NCBI GenBank assembly: GCA_963787425.1
Contig: CAWBCV010000024.1
Span: forward strand, 1 to 64,000
Reading direction: 5' to 3'
From: AP-15 sp963787425
GTDB taxonomy: Bacteria > Pseudomonadota > Alphaproteobacteria > ATCC43930 > CGMCC-115725
Length of the DNA: 64,000 nt
This document shows positions 1-8,976 of this stretch, piece after piece. A program made the position numbers and the translations under genes. Position 1 is the stretch's first letter, and each line of letters opens with the position of its first letter. The notes beneath the pieces are model-generated. The model did no database searches. It was given only the letters and a program-made list of their open reading frames with translations, and was not told the DNA's origin.

Positions 1-120
1 GCGGCAACCCTTGGCGAAGCGCCGGAACCGCGACCCCAATCGAATACCCCGTGGCCCTTTAGAATTGCGTGCGACCCCATCGCGGCGTCGGCCACCCTTT
101 TTTGCGTCCGAGGCGCGTCA

Positions 121-194
121 AATTTCCTGCCGGACAGGGGAAATTCCCGCAAAAAGGAACCTCACCCGGCCGGTGCGGGTCTACCGGGTCCGCA
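121..194. promoter_or_regulatory. inverted repeats upstream of gph
   Basis: Two short inverted repeats lie before the phosphatase gene: AATTTCC/GGAAATT arms at about 121-145, and GGTGCGG/CCGCACC arms at about 171-194. They could be an operator, an attenuator or chance structure. The rest of 1-277 shows nothing recognisable and no convincing gene. Confidence 0.25.
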
Positions 195-277
195 CCCCGT
201 CACCGTGTCAGCCATTCCGCCCTCCAGTAGCAGCGCTCATTGCGCCGACATGGCGCGGCAGGGCAAGTTGTACGCCA

Positions 278-946
278 ATGTCTGGATATCTGCTGGTCTT
301 CGATCTCGACGGCACCCTGGTCGACAGCGTGCCGGATTTGCGCGCCGCGCTGAACCAAATGCTGCGCGAGCGCGGGCGCCGTTTGCTGACGGAAGCGCAG
401 GTGCAACACATGGTCGGCGACGGTGTGCCGACGCTCGTCGCGCGCGCCCTGGCCGCCAGCGGCGCCGATCCGTCCGAGGCGATCGCAGCGCTGCCACGCT
501 TTCTCGAAATCTACGAGGCGAACGCGGCGCACCTGACGCGACCGTATCCCGGCGTGTCGGAGACGTTGACGGCACTGCGTGATCGCGGGTACCGCGCCGC
601 GATCTGCACTAATAAGCCACAGCGTGCGACGATCGCGGTATTGCAAGGTGTGGGTCTCCTGCCCTTGTTCGACGGCATCGCAGGGGGTGACCGGTTTGCT
701 GTCAGGAAGCCCGATCCCGGTCACCTCTTGGGGGTCATCTCCGAACTCGGTGCCAGCCCCGCGGCGAGCGCAATGATCGGCGACAACGAGAACGACGCAG
801 CAGCCGCTCGCGCTGCGGCCGTGCCGCTCGTGCTCATGCGCTACGGCTATTCCCGCGTCAACCCCGACACACTTTCCGCCGACGCGCTCCTCGACCATTT
901 CTCGGAACTGCCGGACGCTCTCGAACGCCTCGGCCTCACTCCGTAA
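278..946 (+). CDS. gph: phosphoglycolate phosphatase (HAD family)
   Basis: A HAD-superfamily hydrolase of 222 residues, the usual length for Gph, which removes phosphate from 2-phosphoglycolate formed during oxidative DNA repair or photorespiration-like metabolism. Motif I DLDGTLVDS starts at residue 9 (nucleophile Asp9, acid Asp11). A CTNKP motif II, a RKPDP motif III lysine and a GDNENDAAAA motif IV follow in order. The frame stays open to position 11, but homology begins at the ATG at 278, so that start is preferred. Other HAD phosphatases share this scaffold, so the exact substrate is family inference. Confidence 0.85.
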   Translation: MSGYLLVFDLDGTLVDSVPDLRAALNQMLRERGRRLLTEAQVQHMVGDGVPTLVARALAASGADPSEAIAALPRFLEIYEANAAHLTRPYPGVSETLTALRDRGYRAAICTNKPQRATIAVLQGVGLLPLFDGIAGGDRFAVRKPDPGHLLGVISELGASPAASAMIGDNENDAAAARAAAVPLVLMRYGYSRVNPDTLSADALLDHFSELPDALERLGLTP

Positions 947-1027
947 GCCGCAGATACACGCCGCGCCCGCCGCGCCGCATGCTTGACAGGCCGGCGGGCC
1001 GCGCCGCTAAATACCGTCGGCCTAGAC

Positions 1028-1102
1028 GGGCGCGTAGCTCAGCGGGAGAGCACACCCTTCACACGGGTGGGGTCACAGGTTCAATCCCTGTCGCGCCCAC
1101 CA
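1028..1102 (+). tRNA. tRNA-Val(CAC)
   Basis: A complete cloverleaf can be drawn. The acceptor stem GGGCGCG pairs with CGCGCCC, the D arm is GCTC/GAGC, the anticodon stem CACCC/GGGTG encloses loop TTCACAC (U33, anticodon CAC), and the T arm ACAGG/CCTGT encloses TTCAATC. A73 and an encoded CCA end complete it. The anticodon reads GUG valine codons. Confidence 0.9.
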
Positions 1103-1122
1103 CCACCCTCACCGGGCGAAAT

Positions 1123-1198
1123 AGGCGCGTAGCTCAGCGGCAGAGCGCTCCTACCACACAGGAGAGGTCAGGGGTTCGATTCCCTTTCGCGCCTACCA
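1123..1198 (+). tRNA. tRNA-Val-like gene with atypical anticodon loop and T arm
   Basis: It lies 20 bases after tRNA-Val(CAC) and also folds: acceptor AGGCGCG/CGCGCCT, D arm GCTC/GAGC, anticodon stem CTCCT/AGGAG, then A73 and CCA. Two things are abnormal. The loop ACCACAC has C instead of the near-universal U at position 33 (anticodon again CAC), and one surplus T lies between the T arm and the acceptor stem. It may be a decaying duplicate, a true variant, or contain a base-call error. Confidence 0.55.
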
Positions 1199-1287
1199 GA
1201 CAGATCTGGCGCGTAGTCTGAGCCTGTCCCTATCGACCCAGGCGGTGCGTGGGCGTAGGCTCCGCGGCGACAGGTGCGGAGGGGAAG

Positions 1288-2163
1288 ATGCAGATCACGA
1301 GTATCGGGGATTTCGAGGTTCATCGCATCGCCGAGTATGAGGGGCCCTTTATTGCCCCCGAGACGTTTTTTCCCGATTTCGACAAGCGAGTTTTGAGGTC
1401 GGACCCGGATCATCCCGGCCCGCGGCTGATCGACCCGGCGACCGGCAACCTCCTCTTCAGCTTCCATAGCTTCATCGTCAAGACAAGGCACCATACGATC
1501 CTGATCAATTCCTGCCTCGGCAACGACAAGGACCGTCCGACGAGACCGCAGTTCCACCGGCTGCGCACTTCCTATGTCGGCGATCTCGCGCGGGGCGGCG
1601 TCCGAGTCGAGGATGTCGACTATGTCATGTGCACCCATCTGCACTGGGACCATGTGGGCTGGAACACCCGGCTCGAAAAAGGGCGCTGGGTTCCGACCTT
1701 CCCCAATGCGCGCTATATCATGGCGCGGCGCGAATTTGCGCACTGGGAGGGGGTGCACCGGAACGGTGAAGACACGCCCCATCGGCTCGCGTTCGAGGAC
1801 AGCGTGCTGCCGGTCGTGCGCACCGGACAATCCGAGCTGGTCGACGACGATTACGCAATCGAGGACGGGCTGCGGTTTGAAGGCGCGCCCGGCCATACGC
1901 CGGGCAATGTCGTAATCCACGCCCGCTCAGGCGACGAGACCGGGGTCTTTATGGGCGACGTGATCCACCATCCGCTGCAACTGCTGAAGCCGGAATGGTC
2001 GACCCTGGCCTGCACCGATCCGGAACTGTCGCGCAAGACCCGGACCCGACTGATCGAGGAGCATGCGGAGCGCGGCACCCGCCTGTTGCCGGCGCACTTC
2101 CCGAGCCCCACTGTCGGCCGCATCGTGCGTCACGGCAGCGCCTACAGCTATGCTTTCGAGTGA
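1288..2163 (+). CDS. metallo-beta-lactamase-fold hydrolase
   Basis: A 291-residue MBL-fold protein with the zinc motif THLHWDHVG near residue 115, further metal-ligand histidines in the GHTPGNV and MGDVIHHP segments, and a C-terminal LPAHFPSPT histidine. The layout resembles quorum-quenching lactonase and related MBL hydrolases. The substrate cannot be read from sequence. The ATG at 1288 is chosen because GGAGGGGAAG lies directly upstream. It is followed on the same strand by a REP-like repeat and a ThDP enzyme, so the two may be co-transcribed. No signal peptide is evident, so it is probably cytoplasmic. Confidence 0.8.
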   Translation: MQITSIGDFEVHRIAEYEGPFIAPETFFPDFDKRVLRSDPDHPGPRLIDPATGNLLFSFHSFIVKTRHHTILINSCLGNDKDRPTRPQFHRLRTSYVGDLARGGVRVEDVDYVMCTHLHWDHVGWNTRLEKGRWVPTFPNARYIMARREFAHWEGVHRNGEDTPHRLAFEDSVLPVVRTGQSELVDDDYAIEDGLRFEGAPGHTPGNVVIHARSGDETGVFMGDVIHHPLQLLKPEWSTLACTDPELSRKTRTRLIEEHAERGTRLLPAHFPSPTVGRIVRHGSAYSYAFE

Positions 2164-2176
2164 TGTCGGCCCGTCG

Positions 2177-2260
2177 TCCGCCATTTCCGCGAAAGCGGGG
2201 GTCCAGGGCCCTTACCGCAGGAGCCTGCCGCCCTGGATGCCCGCTTTCGCGGGAATGACG
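2177..2260. repeat. REP-like inverted repeat
   Basis: Outer arms of the GTCATTCCCGCGAAAGCGGG type (here TTCCGCGAAAGCGGG and CCCGCTTTCGCGGGAATGAC) flank an inner CCAGGG/CCCTGG pair. The same family recurs at 13243-13323 and 60193-60296. It can form a long hairpin in the short gap between the MBL hydrolase and the ThDP enzyme. Confidence 0.85.
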
Positions 2261-2283
2261 CAATACCGCTGAAGGAGGAAGCA

Positions 2284-3918
2284 ATGACGAGAATGACGGG
2301 AGGCGGAGCGCTGGTCGAGATGCTGCGGCGCAACGGGGTGGACACGATCTTTGCGCTGCCCGGCGTCCAGAACGACGCGCTGTTCGTCGCCTTCTACGAC
2401 GCCGCGGAGGGGCTGCGCGTGATCCACACCCGCCATGAGCAGGGCGCCGCCTACATGGCCTACGGCTATGCCCGGGCGAGCGGCAAGACCGGGGCCTATG
2501 CCGTGGTGCCGGGGCCGGGGCTGCTCAACACCACTGCGGCGCTCGCTACCGCCTATGCGACCAATACGCCGGTCCTGTGCGTCAGCGGCCAGATCCCCTC
2601 CAACCTGATCGGGCGCGGCTTCGGCCTGTTGCACGAGATCCCCGACCAGCTCGGGATCTTGCAGACCCTCACAAAATGGGCGGCCCGCATCGATCATCCG
2701 ACCCAGGCCGGCAAGCGCGTCAACGAGGCGTTCCGGCAAATGCGCGACAGCCGACCGCGGCCGGTCGCCCTCGAAATGCCGCTCGACGTCATGGCGCTCG
2801 AAACCGACATGGCGTTGCCCGAGGCGGAACCGTCGCCGGCCGTCACGTTGCCCGATCCGGAACTGATCGACAAAGCGGCCGGATTGTTGGCCGAGGCAGA
2901 AAAGCCGCTGCTGTTTGTCGGCGGCGGCGCGATCGACGCGGCCGAAGAGGTGCTCGCGATTGCCGAAATGCTCGAGGCGCCGGTGGTAAGCTATACCGGC
3001 GGCAAAGGAATTGTCAGCGACCGCCATTACCTGGCTCAATCGGCGGCCGCCGGACACGAGCTGTGGCGCGATGCGGACGTTGTGCTGGCGGTCGGCACCC
3101 GCTTGCATCAGCCGCAGCTGCGTTGGGGCGTCGACGCCGATCTGAAATTGATCCGCATCGACATCGACCCGACCGAGATCACCCGCATTCTGAAGCCGGC
3201 AGTCGGCATCGTCGGCGATGCACAGGCGGCGCTCGCCGCGCTCTACGGTGCGCTTGAGCGCCGCGCCCCGAGGCGGCCGTCACGCAAGGACGAACTCGAG
3301 ACTTTGAAGTCCCGCACGCTCGCGAGGCTCGCCGATGTCCTCGGGCCGCAATGCGAATATCTGCAGGCGATCCGGGCCGAATTGCCCGATGACGGCATTT
3401 ATGTCGAGGATTTGACGCAGGTCGGCTACGTCGGGCGCATGGCGTTCCCGATCTATAATCCGCGCACCTATATCCATAGCGGCTATCAGGGCACGCTCGG
3501 CTTTGGCTTTGCGACCGCGCTCGGCGCCAAGGTGGGGCGACCCGATCTGCCGGTGGTCTCGGTCTCGGGCGATGGCGGGTTCATGTACAACGTCCAGGAG
3601 CTCTCGACCGCGGTCAAACACGGCATCGACATCGTTGCGATCGTCTTCGCCGATGGCGCCTACGGCAATGTTCGGCGCATGCAGAAGATGGATTACGGCA
3701 ACCGGCTGATCGGCGTCGATCTGCACAACCCTCACTTCCCGAAGATGGCCGAAAGCTTCGGCGTCGCTGGGGTGCGCACGACGACCCCCGATGGCCTGCG
3801 CCGCGAGCTCGCCGCCGCGCTGAAGCGGTGTGGCACGACCCTGATCGAAGTCGCGCTCGGCGAAATGCCGGATCCGTGGAGGCACCTGGTCCTGCCGCGC
3901 GTTCGCGGCGGCCGTTAG
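2284..3918 (+). CDS. ThDP-dependent acetolactate-synthase-like enzyme
   Basis: A 544-residue three-domain ThDP enzyme. The N-terminal pyrimidine-binding domain has the activating glutamate in RHEQGAAYMA (about residue 50). A central Rossmann-like domain contains VGGGAIDAA. The C-terminal pyrophosphate domain has VSGDGGFMYN and closes the metal site with ADGAYGN, lacking the usual NN pair. The family includes acetolactate synthases, benzoylformate decarboxylase and 2-hydroxyacyl-CoA lyases. Without a regulatory subunit gene nearby, a catabolic lyase or decarboxylase is more likely than IlvB, but this is inference. A GAAGGAGG site precedes the ATG. The agmatinase-like gene follows 12 bases after the stop. 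Confidence 0.8.
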   Translation: MTRMTGGGALVEMLRRNGVDTIFALPGVQNDALFVAFYDAAEGLRVIHTRHEQGAAYMAYGYARASGKTGAYAVVPGPGLLNTTAALATAYATNTPVLCVSGQIPSNLIGRGFGLLHEIPDQLGILQTLTKWAARIDHPTQAGKRVNEAFRQMRDSRPRPVALEMPLDVMALETDMALPEAEPSPAVTLPDPELIDKAAGLLAEAEKPLLFVGGGAIDAAEEVLAIAEMLEAPVVSYTGGKGIVSDRHYLAQSAAAGHELWRDADVVLAVGTRLHQPQLRWGVDADLKLIRIDIDPTEITRILKPAVGIVGDAQAALAALYGALERRAPRRPSRKDELETLKSRTLARLADVLGPQCEYLQAIRAELPDDGIYVEDLTQVGYVGRMAFPIYNPRTYIHSGYQGTLGFGFATALGAKVGRPDLPVVSVSGDGGFMYNVQELSTAVKHGIDIVAIVFADGAYGNVRRMQKMDYGNRLIGVDLHNPHFPKMAESFGVAGVRTTTPDGLRRELAAALKRCGTTLIEVALGEMPDPWRHLVLPRVRGGR

Positions 3919-3930
3919 TCGACGGGAGCG

Positions 3931-4984
3931 ATGTTCGACAAAACAAAACTCGAGGCATTGCGCGCCAAATACGAAGGTGCGAAGGAAACCGAAGTCGGGC
4001 CGGTCGCGTTCAGAAAGGCGCTGTCGCTGGTCTTCGGCACCAATTACCGGCGCGCGATGCCGTTTGCCGGGGTTTCCACCTTCCTGGACTTGCCGTACCG
4101 GCCGGACGCCGCTGGCCTGGCGGATTTTGGCGGGCTCGACGTGGCGCTCGTCGGGGTGCCGATGGATCTCGGCGTCACCAATCGAGCGGGCGCCCGCCTC
4201 GGACCCCGTGCCGTGCGTGATATCGAGCGCGTCGGGCCCTACAATCATGCTCTCGGCGTCGTACCGCGCGCCGAGTGCAGTGCGGCCGATATCGGCGATG
4301 TGCCGATGCGCTCGCGGTTCAGCCTCGACAGCTGCATCGAGGATATCGAGGCGTTCTACAAGCGCATCCAGGCGGCCGGGGTGCGGCCGCTGTCGGTCGG
4401 CGGGGATCATTCGATCACCTATCCGATCCTGAAGGCGTTGGGCGCGGATCGCCCGGTCAGCCTCGTCCACATCGATGCGCATTGCGACACAATGGGCGAA
4501 ATCGACGGGTCCAAGTTCCACCATGGCGGACCGTTTCGGCAGGCTGTGCTCGCCGGCGTGCTCGACCCCGAGCGCACGATACAGATCGGCATCCGCGGCC
4601 CGGCCGAGATCTTTTGGGGTTTCTCCTATGAACTCGGGAATGACCGTGCTGCACATCGAGGATGTCGACCGGATTGGGATCGACGGCGTCGTCGCGAAGG
4701 CGCGGGAAGTCGTCGGCGACGGCCCGACCTACATCTCGTTCGATGTCGACGGGCTCGATCCGGCTTTCACCCCCGGCACCGGGACACCCGAACCCGGGGG
4801 TCTGACGCCGCGCGAGGCCCAGGCCATCCTGCACGGCCTCAAGGGCCTTGACATCATCGGCGGCGACGTGGTCGAGGTGGCACCGCAATACGACCCGACC
4901 AGCAACACCGCAATGGTCGGCGCACAAATGCTGTTCGAAATCTTCTCGTTGATGGTCCTGGCCGCCAACTCCTCGCGCCGTTGA
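3931..4984 (+). pseudogene. agmatinase/ureohydrolase family enzyme, one frameshift
   Basis: An arginase-superfamily binuclear manganese hydrolase, roughly 350 residues when read through one shift. The N-terminal part carries GGDHSITYP and VHIDAHCDT. The C-terminal part, in the next frame, carries FDVDGLDPAFTPGTGTPEPG. Removing one A at 4631-4632 restores the family motif YDSGM and an uninterrupted protein. All metal ligands survive and codon use is normal on both sides, so a recent indel or a sequence error is likelier than old decay. The substrate (agmatine, guanidinobutyrate or another guanidino compound) is not determined. It probably shares a transcript with the upstream ThDP gene. Confidence 0.8.
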
Positions 4985-5000
4985 CTTCCCGCTTCAGCGG

Positions 5001-5267
5001 ATGCGCTACACCAAGACCGCGCTGCTGGCCTTCGGGTGCGGCCTGCTCCTCGGGCTCGTTGTCCTCGCTGCAGAGATCAAATCGCTCGAGCGTGTCGCCA
5101 GTGCGCTGATGGCGCTCGGCATCGCGGGGATTCCGATAGGCATGGTTGCGGACTGGCGGCGCGCCGTTCGAGCCGCGACGGCCGATCCGAAACGGAGCAC
5201 CAAGACTGTCGTGCGGCATACCTCGCGCGTCCGGCGGCCGCGAAAATCGGCTCTGCCGAAGCGATAG
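5001..5267 (+). CDS. small hypothetical membrane protein
   Basis: An 88-residue protein with a hydrophobic N-terminal segment (about residues 8-25), a second hydrophobic stretch (about 35-50) and a strongly basic tail rich in Arg and Lys, suggesting a small inner-membrane hairpin with a cytoplasmic positive tail. No family was recognised. It starts 16 bases after the agmatinase-like gene on the same strand, consistent with the same transcription unit. Its coding status rests on length, context and hydrophobic pattern. Confidence 0.5.
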   Translation: MRYTKTALLAFGCGLLLGLVVLAAEIKSLERVASALMALGIAGIPIGMVADWRRAVRAATADPKRSTKTVVRHTSRVRRPRKSALPKR

Positions 5268-5351
5268 GTGACGACGGCGCACGAGCCGTACTAGGATCGG
5301 CAGCGGAACGCACGGCGAGCGGTGCCGGCAAACCTGATGGGAGAAGACGTT

Positions 5352-6419
5352 ATGGCGAACAAAAAGATAGCGATCGTCGGCGCGGGAGCCGTCGGGTGTT
5401 ACGCCGGCGCTCACATGGTCCAGGCCGGCGAGGATGTGACGTACATCGATCCCTGGCCGGAAAATGTCGAGGCGATCCGCAACGACGGTCTTCGGGTCAC
5501 CCATATCCGCGACGTCGAGCCGTTCACGGTCGAGCCGTGCGCACTGCATCTCACCGAGGCGCAGCAGCTTGCCAAAGAGGCGCCGATCGACATCGCGTTT
5601 GTCTGCATGAAATCCTACGATACCGCTTGGGCGACCGCGATGATCAAGCAGTACCTCGCGCCCAATGGGTACGTCGTGTCGTTGCAGAATTGCATGAACG
5701 AGGAGACGATTGCCGGCATCGTCGGCTGGGGCAAGACGTTGGGCTCGATCGCCAGCTCAATTACGGTCGAATTGCATGCCCCGGGTCAGGTCCGCCGTGC
5801 CGCCGGCAAATCGGGGTCGCGCCACACCGTCTTTCGTGTCGGCGAGGTCCACGGCCGCAAGACCGACCGCGCCCGGGAGGTCTGCAAGCTGGTCGGCTAT
5901 GCCGACAGCGCCATGGTGACCGAAAATCTGTGGGGCGAGCGCTGGTCGAAGCTCGTCACCAACGTGATGGGCAACGGGCTGTCGGCTTGCACGGGGATGA
6001 TCAGCCGCGACATGATCAAGAATGACGCGATCCGCCATTTCTCGAACCGGCTCGGCAGCGAGGCGATCCGCGTCGGGCAGGCGCTCGGCTACACCTTCGA
6101 TGAAGTCAGCCACATGGACCCGGAGACCCTGGCCCGCGCCGGCGAGGGCGATTCGGCGGCGCAACGGGAAATCGACGAACACCGCCTTGCCGAGGCTAAT
6201 CGTCCCGGCGGTGGCGAGCATCGCCCGTCAATGGGCCAGGATATGGTGAAGGGCCGCCGTACCGAAATCCAGTTCCTCAACGGCTTTGTCGTGCGTGAGG
6301 GCGAAAAGGTCGGGATCGCGGCGCCGACCAACGCGATCCTGACCGACATCGTTACCCGGGTCGAGCGCGGCGAATTGAAGCCCGACCCGAAGCACATCAC
6401 CGATCTGCGGCTCAACTGA
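5352..6419 (+). CDS. ketopantoate reductase family protein (PanE/ApbA)
   Basis: A 355-residue NADPH-dependent reductase of the 2-dehydropantoate 2-reductase fold. Residues 4-16 hold the Rossmann signature AIVGAGAVGCYAG. CMKSYDT and SLQNCMNEE match the conserved substrate-side segments, and the helical C-terminal ApbA domain contains ERWSKLVTNVMGN. PanE proper makes pantoate for CoA synthesis, but this family has many catabolic paralogues and the protein is somewhat long, so the substrate is open. The ATG at 5352 has GGGAGAAG upstream. In-frame codons from 5322 lack a better site. Confidence 0.8.
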   Translation: MANKKIAIVGAGAVGCYAGAHMVQAGEDVTYIDPWPENVEAIRNDGLRVTHIRDVEPFTVEPCALHLTEAQQLAKEAPIDIAFVCMKSYDTAWATAMIKQYLAPNGYVVSLQNCMNEETIAGIVGWGKTLGSIASSITVELHAPGQVRRAAGKSGSRHTVFRVGEVHGRKTDRAREVCKLVGYADSAMVTENLWGERWSKLVTNVMGNGLSACTGMISRDMIKNDAIRHFSNRLGSEAIRVGQALGYTFDEVSHMDPETLARAGEGDSAAQREIDEHRLAEANRPGGGEHRPSMGQDMVKGRRTEIQFLNGFVVREGEKVGIAAPTNAILTDIVTRVERGELKPDPKHITDLRLN

Positions 6420-6432
6420 GGTCGACGCGTCA

Positions 6433-6501
6433 GCCCCTCACCCCGACCCTCGCCCCGCCTGGGGGAGAGGGAGGGGCCCGCGAAGCGCGAGGGTGAGGGG
6501 C
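6433..6501. repeat. inverted repeat with GCCCCTCACCC arms
   Basis: GCCCCTCACCC at 6433-6443 pairs with GGGTGAGGGGC at 6491-6501, enclosing a GC-rich core. This is a dispersed intergenic type. A related hairpin occurs at 15578-15603. It lies between the ketopantoate-reductase-like gene and the broken oxidoreductase. Confidence 0.75.
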
Positions 6502-6520
6502 CCTTCGCCGGAGAAAGCAG

Positions 6521-7441
6521 ATGCTGGCCGTCGTCAATACCCCGAATGCTGCCGCGCCCGTCGAGATCCGCGAGGTTCCGGAGCCGCATCCGGCGTCGAA
6601 CGAGGCGCTCGTCGAGGTGCGGGCGTTTTCGCTCAACCGCGGCGAATGGCGGCTCTTCCAGATCCGCCCCGAAGGCTGGCGCCCCGGCCAGGACATCAGC
6701 GGGGTTGTCGTGCAGTCCGCCGCCGACGGCAGCGGCCCCGAGGCTGGGGCGCGGGTTGTCGCGCTGACCGACAACGCCGGCTGGGCGCAATACGCCGCCG
6801 TGCCCGCCCACCGGATCGCGGCGTTGCCGGACAATGTGCGCTTCGAGGATGCAGCGGCATTGCCGGTCGCCGGGTTGACGGCATTGCGCACATTGCGTTT
6901 CGGTGCGCCGCTGCTCGGCAAGCGGGTGCTGGTCACCGGTGCGGCAGGCGGTGTCGGGCACCTTTCGACTGCAGCTCGCGGCGCGATCGGGGGCGCGTGT
7001 CACCGCCGTGGTCGGCAGCCCGGAACGCGGACAGCACCTGCGCTCGGCGCCGACGAGATCGTCGAAGGCATCGACAAGGCGCAAGGGCTGTTCGCGTTGA
7101 TCCTCGAAATCTGCAGGCGGGGCCTCGCTCGCCGCGGCGATCGAGCATATTGAGGCAAAGGGAACGATCGTCGTCTTCGGCAATTCGTCGGGCGAGCCGA
7201 CGCCGATCAGCTTCCGCGATTTCGCCGAGCACCCGAATGCTCGCATGCAGAGCTTCTCGCTATTTCACATCCGAAGCCGAGGAGCGGTTCGCGCCCGATC
7301 TCGCGTTGCTGGCCTCTCTGGTCGCCGACGGGTCGCTGAAGCCGCAGCATCGTCGAGCGGAGCTGGCGCGAGATCGCCCAGATCGGCCCGCGACTGCGCG
7401 ACCGGCAGATCCCCGGCAAGGCCGTATTTCGCATCGATTGA
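6521..7441 (+). pseudogene. zinc-independent MDR/quinone oxidoreductase, multiply frameshifted
   Basis: The beginning reads as an MDR-family NADPH oxidoreductase: a GroES-like N-terminal domain with GQDISGVV and a cofactor motif VTGAAGGVGH. After that motif the homologous reading (RLQLAARSGARVTAVVGSP, then LGADEIVEG, then GTIVVFGNSSGEP, then YFTSEAEERFAPDL, then GKAVFRID before the stop) moves between frames at least five times. All pieces are in the correct order, so the whole gene is present but not translatable as given. Either it has decayed or this stretch is poorly resolved. The peroxiredoxin gene starts 15 bases later. Confidence 0.75.
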
Positions 7442-7456
7442 AACGGAGGACAAAGA

Positions 7457-7939
7457 ATGACGATCAAGGTAGGAGAAAAGATCCCGTCGGTGACCTTGCG
7501 CTACCTGACCCCGGAAGGCGTGAAGGCAGTCGGCTCGGACGAATTCTTCGCTGGCAAGAAAGTCGCTTTGTTCGCGGTGCCGGGCGCCTATACGCGGACC
7601 TGCTCGCAACGCCATTTGCCGGGTTACGTCACGCAGGCCGCCGCGATCAAGGCCAAGGGCGTCGACACGATCGCCTGTATTGCAGTCAACGACCCCTTTG
7701 TCATGGGCGCTTGGGGCAAGGAGCACAATTGCCGCGACAACATCGTCATGCTGGGCGACGGCAGCGGCGAATTCACGCGTGCAGTCGGGCTCGAGCTAGA
7801 CCGCATGAAGGAAGGCATGGGGATGCGCTCGCAGCGCTATTCGATGCTGATCGATAACGGCGTGGTCAAGGCATTGCACGTCGAGGAACCCGGTGTGTTC
7901 GACGTGTCGAGCGCCGAGGCGATGCTGAAGGCGCTCTGA
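7457..7939 (+). CDS. peroxiredoxin (Prx5-like)
   Basis: A 160-residue thiol peroxidase of the Prx5/AHP1 type, which reduces hydrogen peroxide and alkyl hydroperoxides with glutathione or thioredoxin-type donors. The peroxidatic cysteine lies in VPGAYTRTCSQRHLPGY (about residue 48; the family usually has PGAFTPTCS, so Phe to Tyr and Pro to Arg are substitutions next to the active site). The length and the C-terminal DVSSAEAMLKAL helix are typical. No signal peptide is seen. A GGAGGACAAAG ribosome site precedes the ATG. Confidence 0.9.
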   Translation: MTIKVGEKIPSVTLRYLTPEGVKAVGSDEFFAGKKVALFAVPGAYTRTCSQRHLPGYVTQAAAIKAKGVDTIACIAVNDPFVMGAWGKEHNCRDNIVMLGDGSGEFTRAVGLELDRMKEGMGMRSQRYSMLIDNGVVKALHVEEPGVFDVSSAEAMLKAL

Positions 7940-7945
7940 CGCGCA

Positions 7946-8203
7946 ATGCAGTACGGTGCCTTCGCTGCGGTCCTCGTGGCGGCGCTTGCCGCATCGCCGG
8001 CAGTAGGACAGCAGCTGTGGGCGCCATTGCCGCATCCGACCGACAGCGGCAAGCCGGTCATTTTCGACCCGCAATTCGCGGCAAAGGCGGAGAACGACCG
8101 GCGTCTCGGCTGCGCGCCGGGATCGCAGTGCCGATGGCAGCTATTGGGCGTGATACAGAACAATGGGGCCGTCGAGCTGCGGGCTACTGCCTTGACGTGG
8201 TGA
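7946..8203 (+). CDS. small secreted hypothetical protein
   Basis: An 85-residue protein with a signal peptide (hydrophobic residues 5-20, likely cleavage after SPAVGQ). The mature part is about 60 residues with two cysteines in CAPGSQC, which could form a disulfide. No family was recognised. It begins seven bases after the peroxiredoxin stop and probably shares its transcript. Its end overlaps the end of the opposing TrpF-like gene by about 20 bases. Confidence 0.5.
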   Translation: MQYGAFAAVLVAALAASPAVGQQLWAPLPHPTDSGKPVIFDPQFAAKAENDRRLGCAPGSQCRWQLLGVIQNNGAVELRATALTW

Positions 8204-8851
8204 GTTTCGCTGCAGTGACGAAGCGGCGCGCCCTGTCGATATCTTTGCCATTGCCGTCGGCTCGGTCGGTCTTGGTTTTCGAATCGACGCCCGCCGGCCG
8301 CACTGCGGCAATAGCCGCGGCGACATTGTCGGCGTCGAGACCGCCGGCAAGAATGGCGGGCACGCCGGTCTCGTCGACAATGCGCCGGCTGATCGTCCAA
8401 TCGTGCACGCGGCCGCGGGCGCCGATCTGTTTGTCGCCGGGATCATGGCTGTCGAGCAGCAGGAAGTCGGCGACACCCCGATCGTTCTTCGCACACTCGA
8501 TGCTCCCTTCGTCGACGATCGGATCGCTCGCATCACCGGGACATCGGGAAACGCGGCCTTGGGCAACTGCGTGTCATGGGCGGAGAACAACTCGATCGCC
8601 GCCCCGATATGGATGATATCCGGCCGGGTTAGCTTGATCACCCGTGCAATCTCTGCGGGATCAGCCGACAGAGACAGTGCGACCCGGGCCGCTCCCGGCG
8701 GCAGCCCGGCGAATATCGCGCTGGCCCGCTCCGTCGTAAGCTCGCGCGGAAATGAGCCGTCTCCGACCAGCACCCCAATGTGGTCCACCCCCAGCCGTGC
8801 CAGCGCGACGGCTTCCTCGGGCGTCTGAACCTCGTAAATCTGCAGGATCAC
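8184..8851 (-). pseudogene. phosphoribosylanthranilate isomerase-like protein, one frameshift
   Basis: A TIM-barrel protein resembling TrpF. The N-terminal part has GVDHIGVLVG and RPDIIHIGA. The remainder, in another frame, has LLLDSHDPG and ILAGGLDADNVAAAI, the phosphate-binding segment of the family. A single missing base near 8520 separates the parts, and restoring it gives a continuous reading through RAIPIVDEG. The N-terminus lacks the classical KICG start, so this may be a TrpF-like paralogue rather than the tryptophan-pathway enzyme. No other trp gene is present. Confidence 0.7.
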
Positions 8852-8976
8852 CGCGCTGGGCCTAGGGCTCAGACAAATTCATTAAGTTGCAGCAACCCAC
8901 CGGAGGGTATCCCGCGACGCATTACCGGCCGGCTGTTTTCGCTGTTCTTTACAGCGAACTATCAGCCATGGACATA

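Noticed and set aside
2284..3918. ilvB (biosynthetic acetolactate synthase)
   Set aside because: No ilvN or other branched-chain gene is present, and the cofactor motif and context fit a catabolic paralogue better; left unnamed.
3280..4656. A 458-codon open frame on the minus strand
   Set aside because: It is opposite the ThDP and agmatinase-like genes and has no protein-family character; it is a shadow frame.
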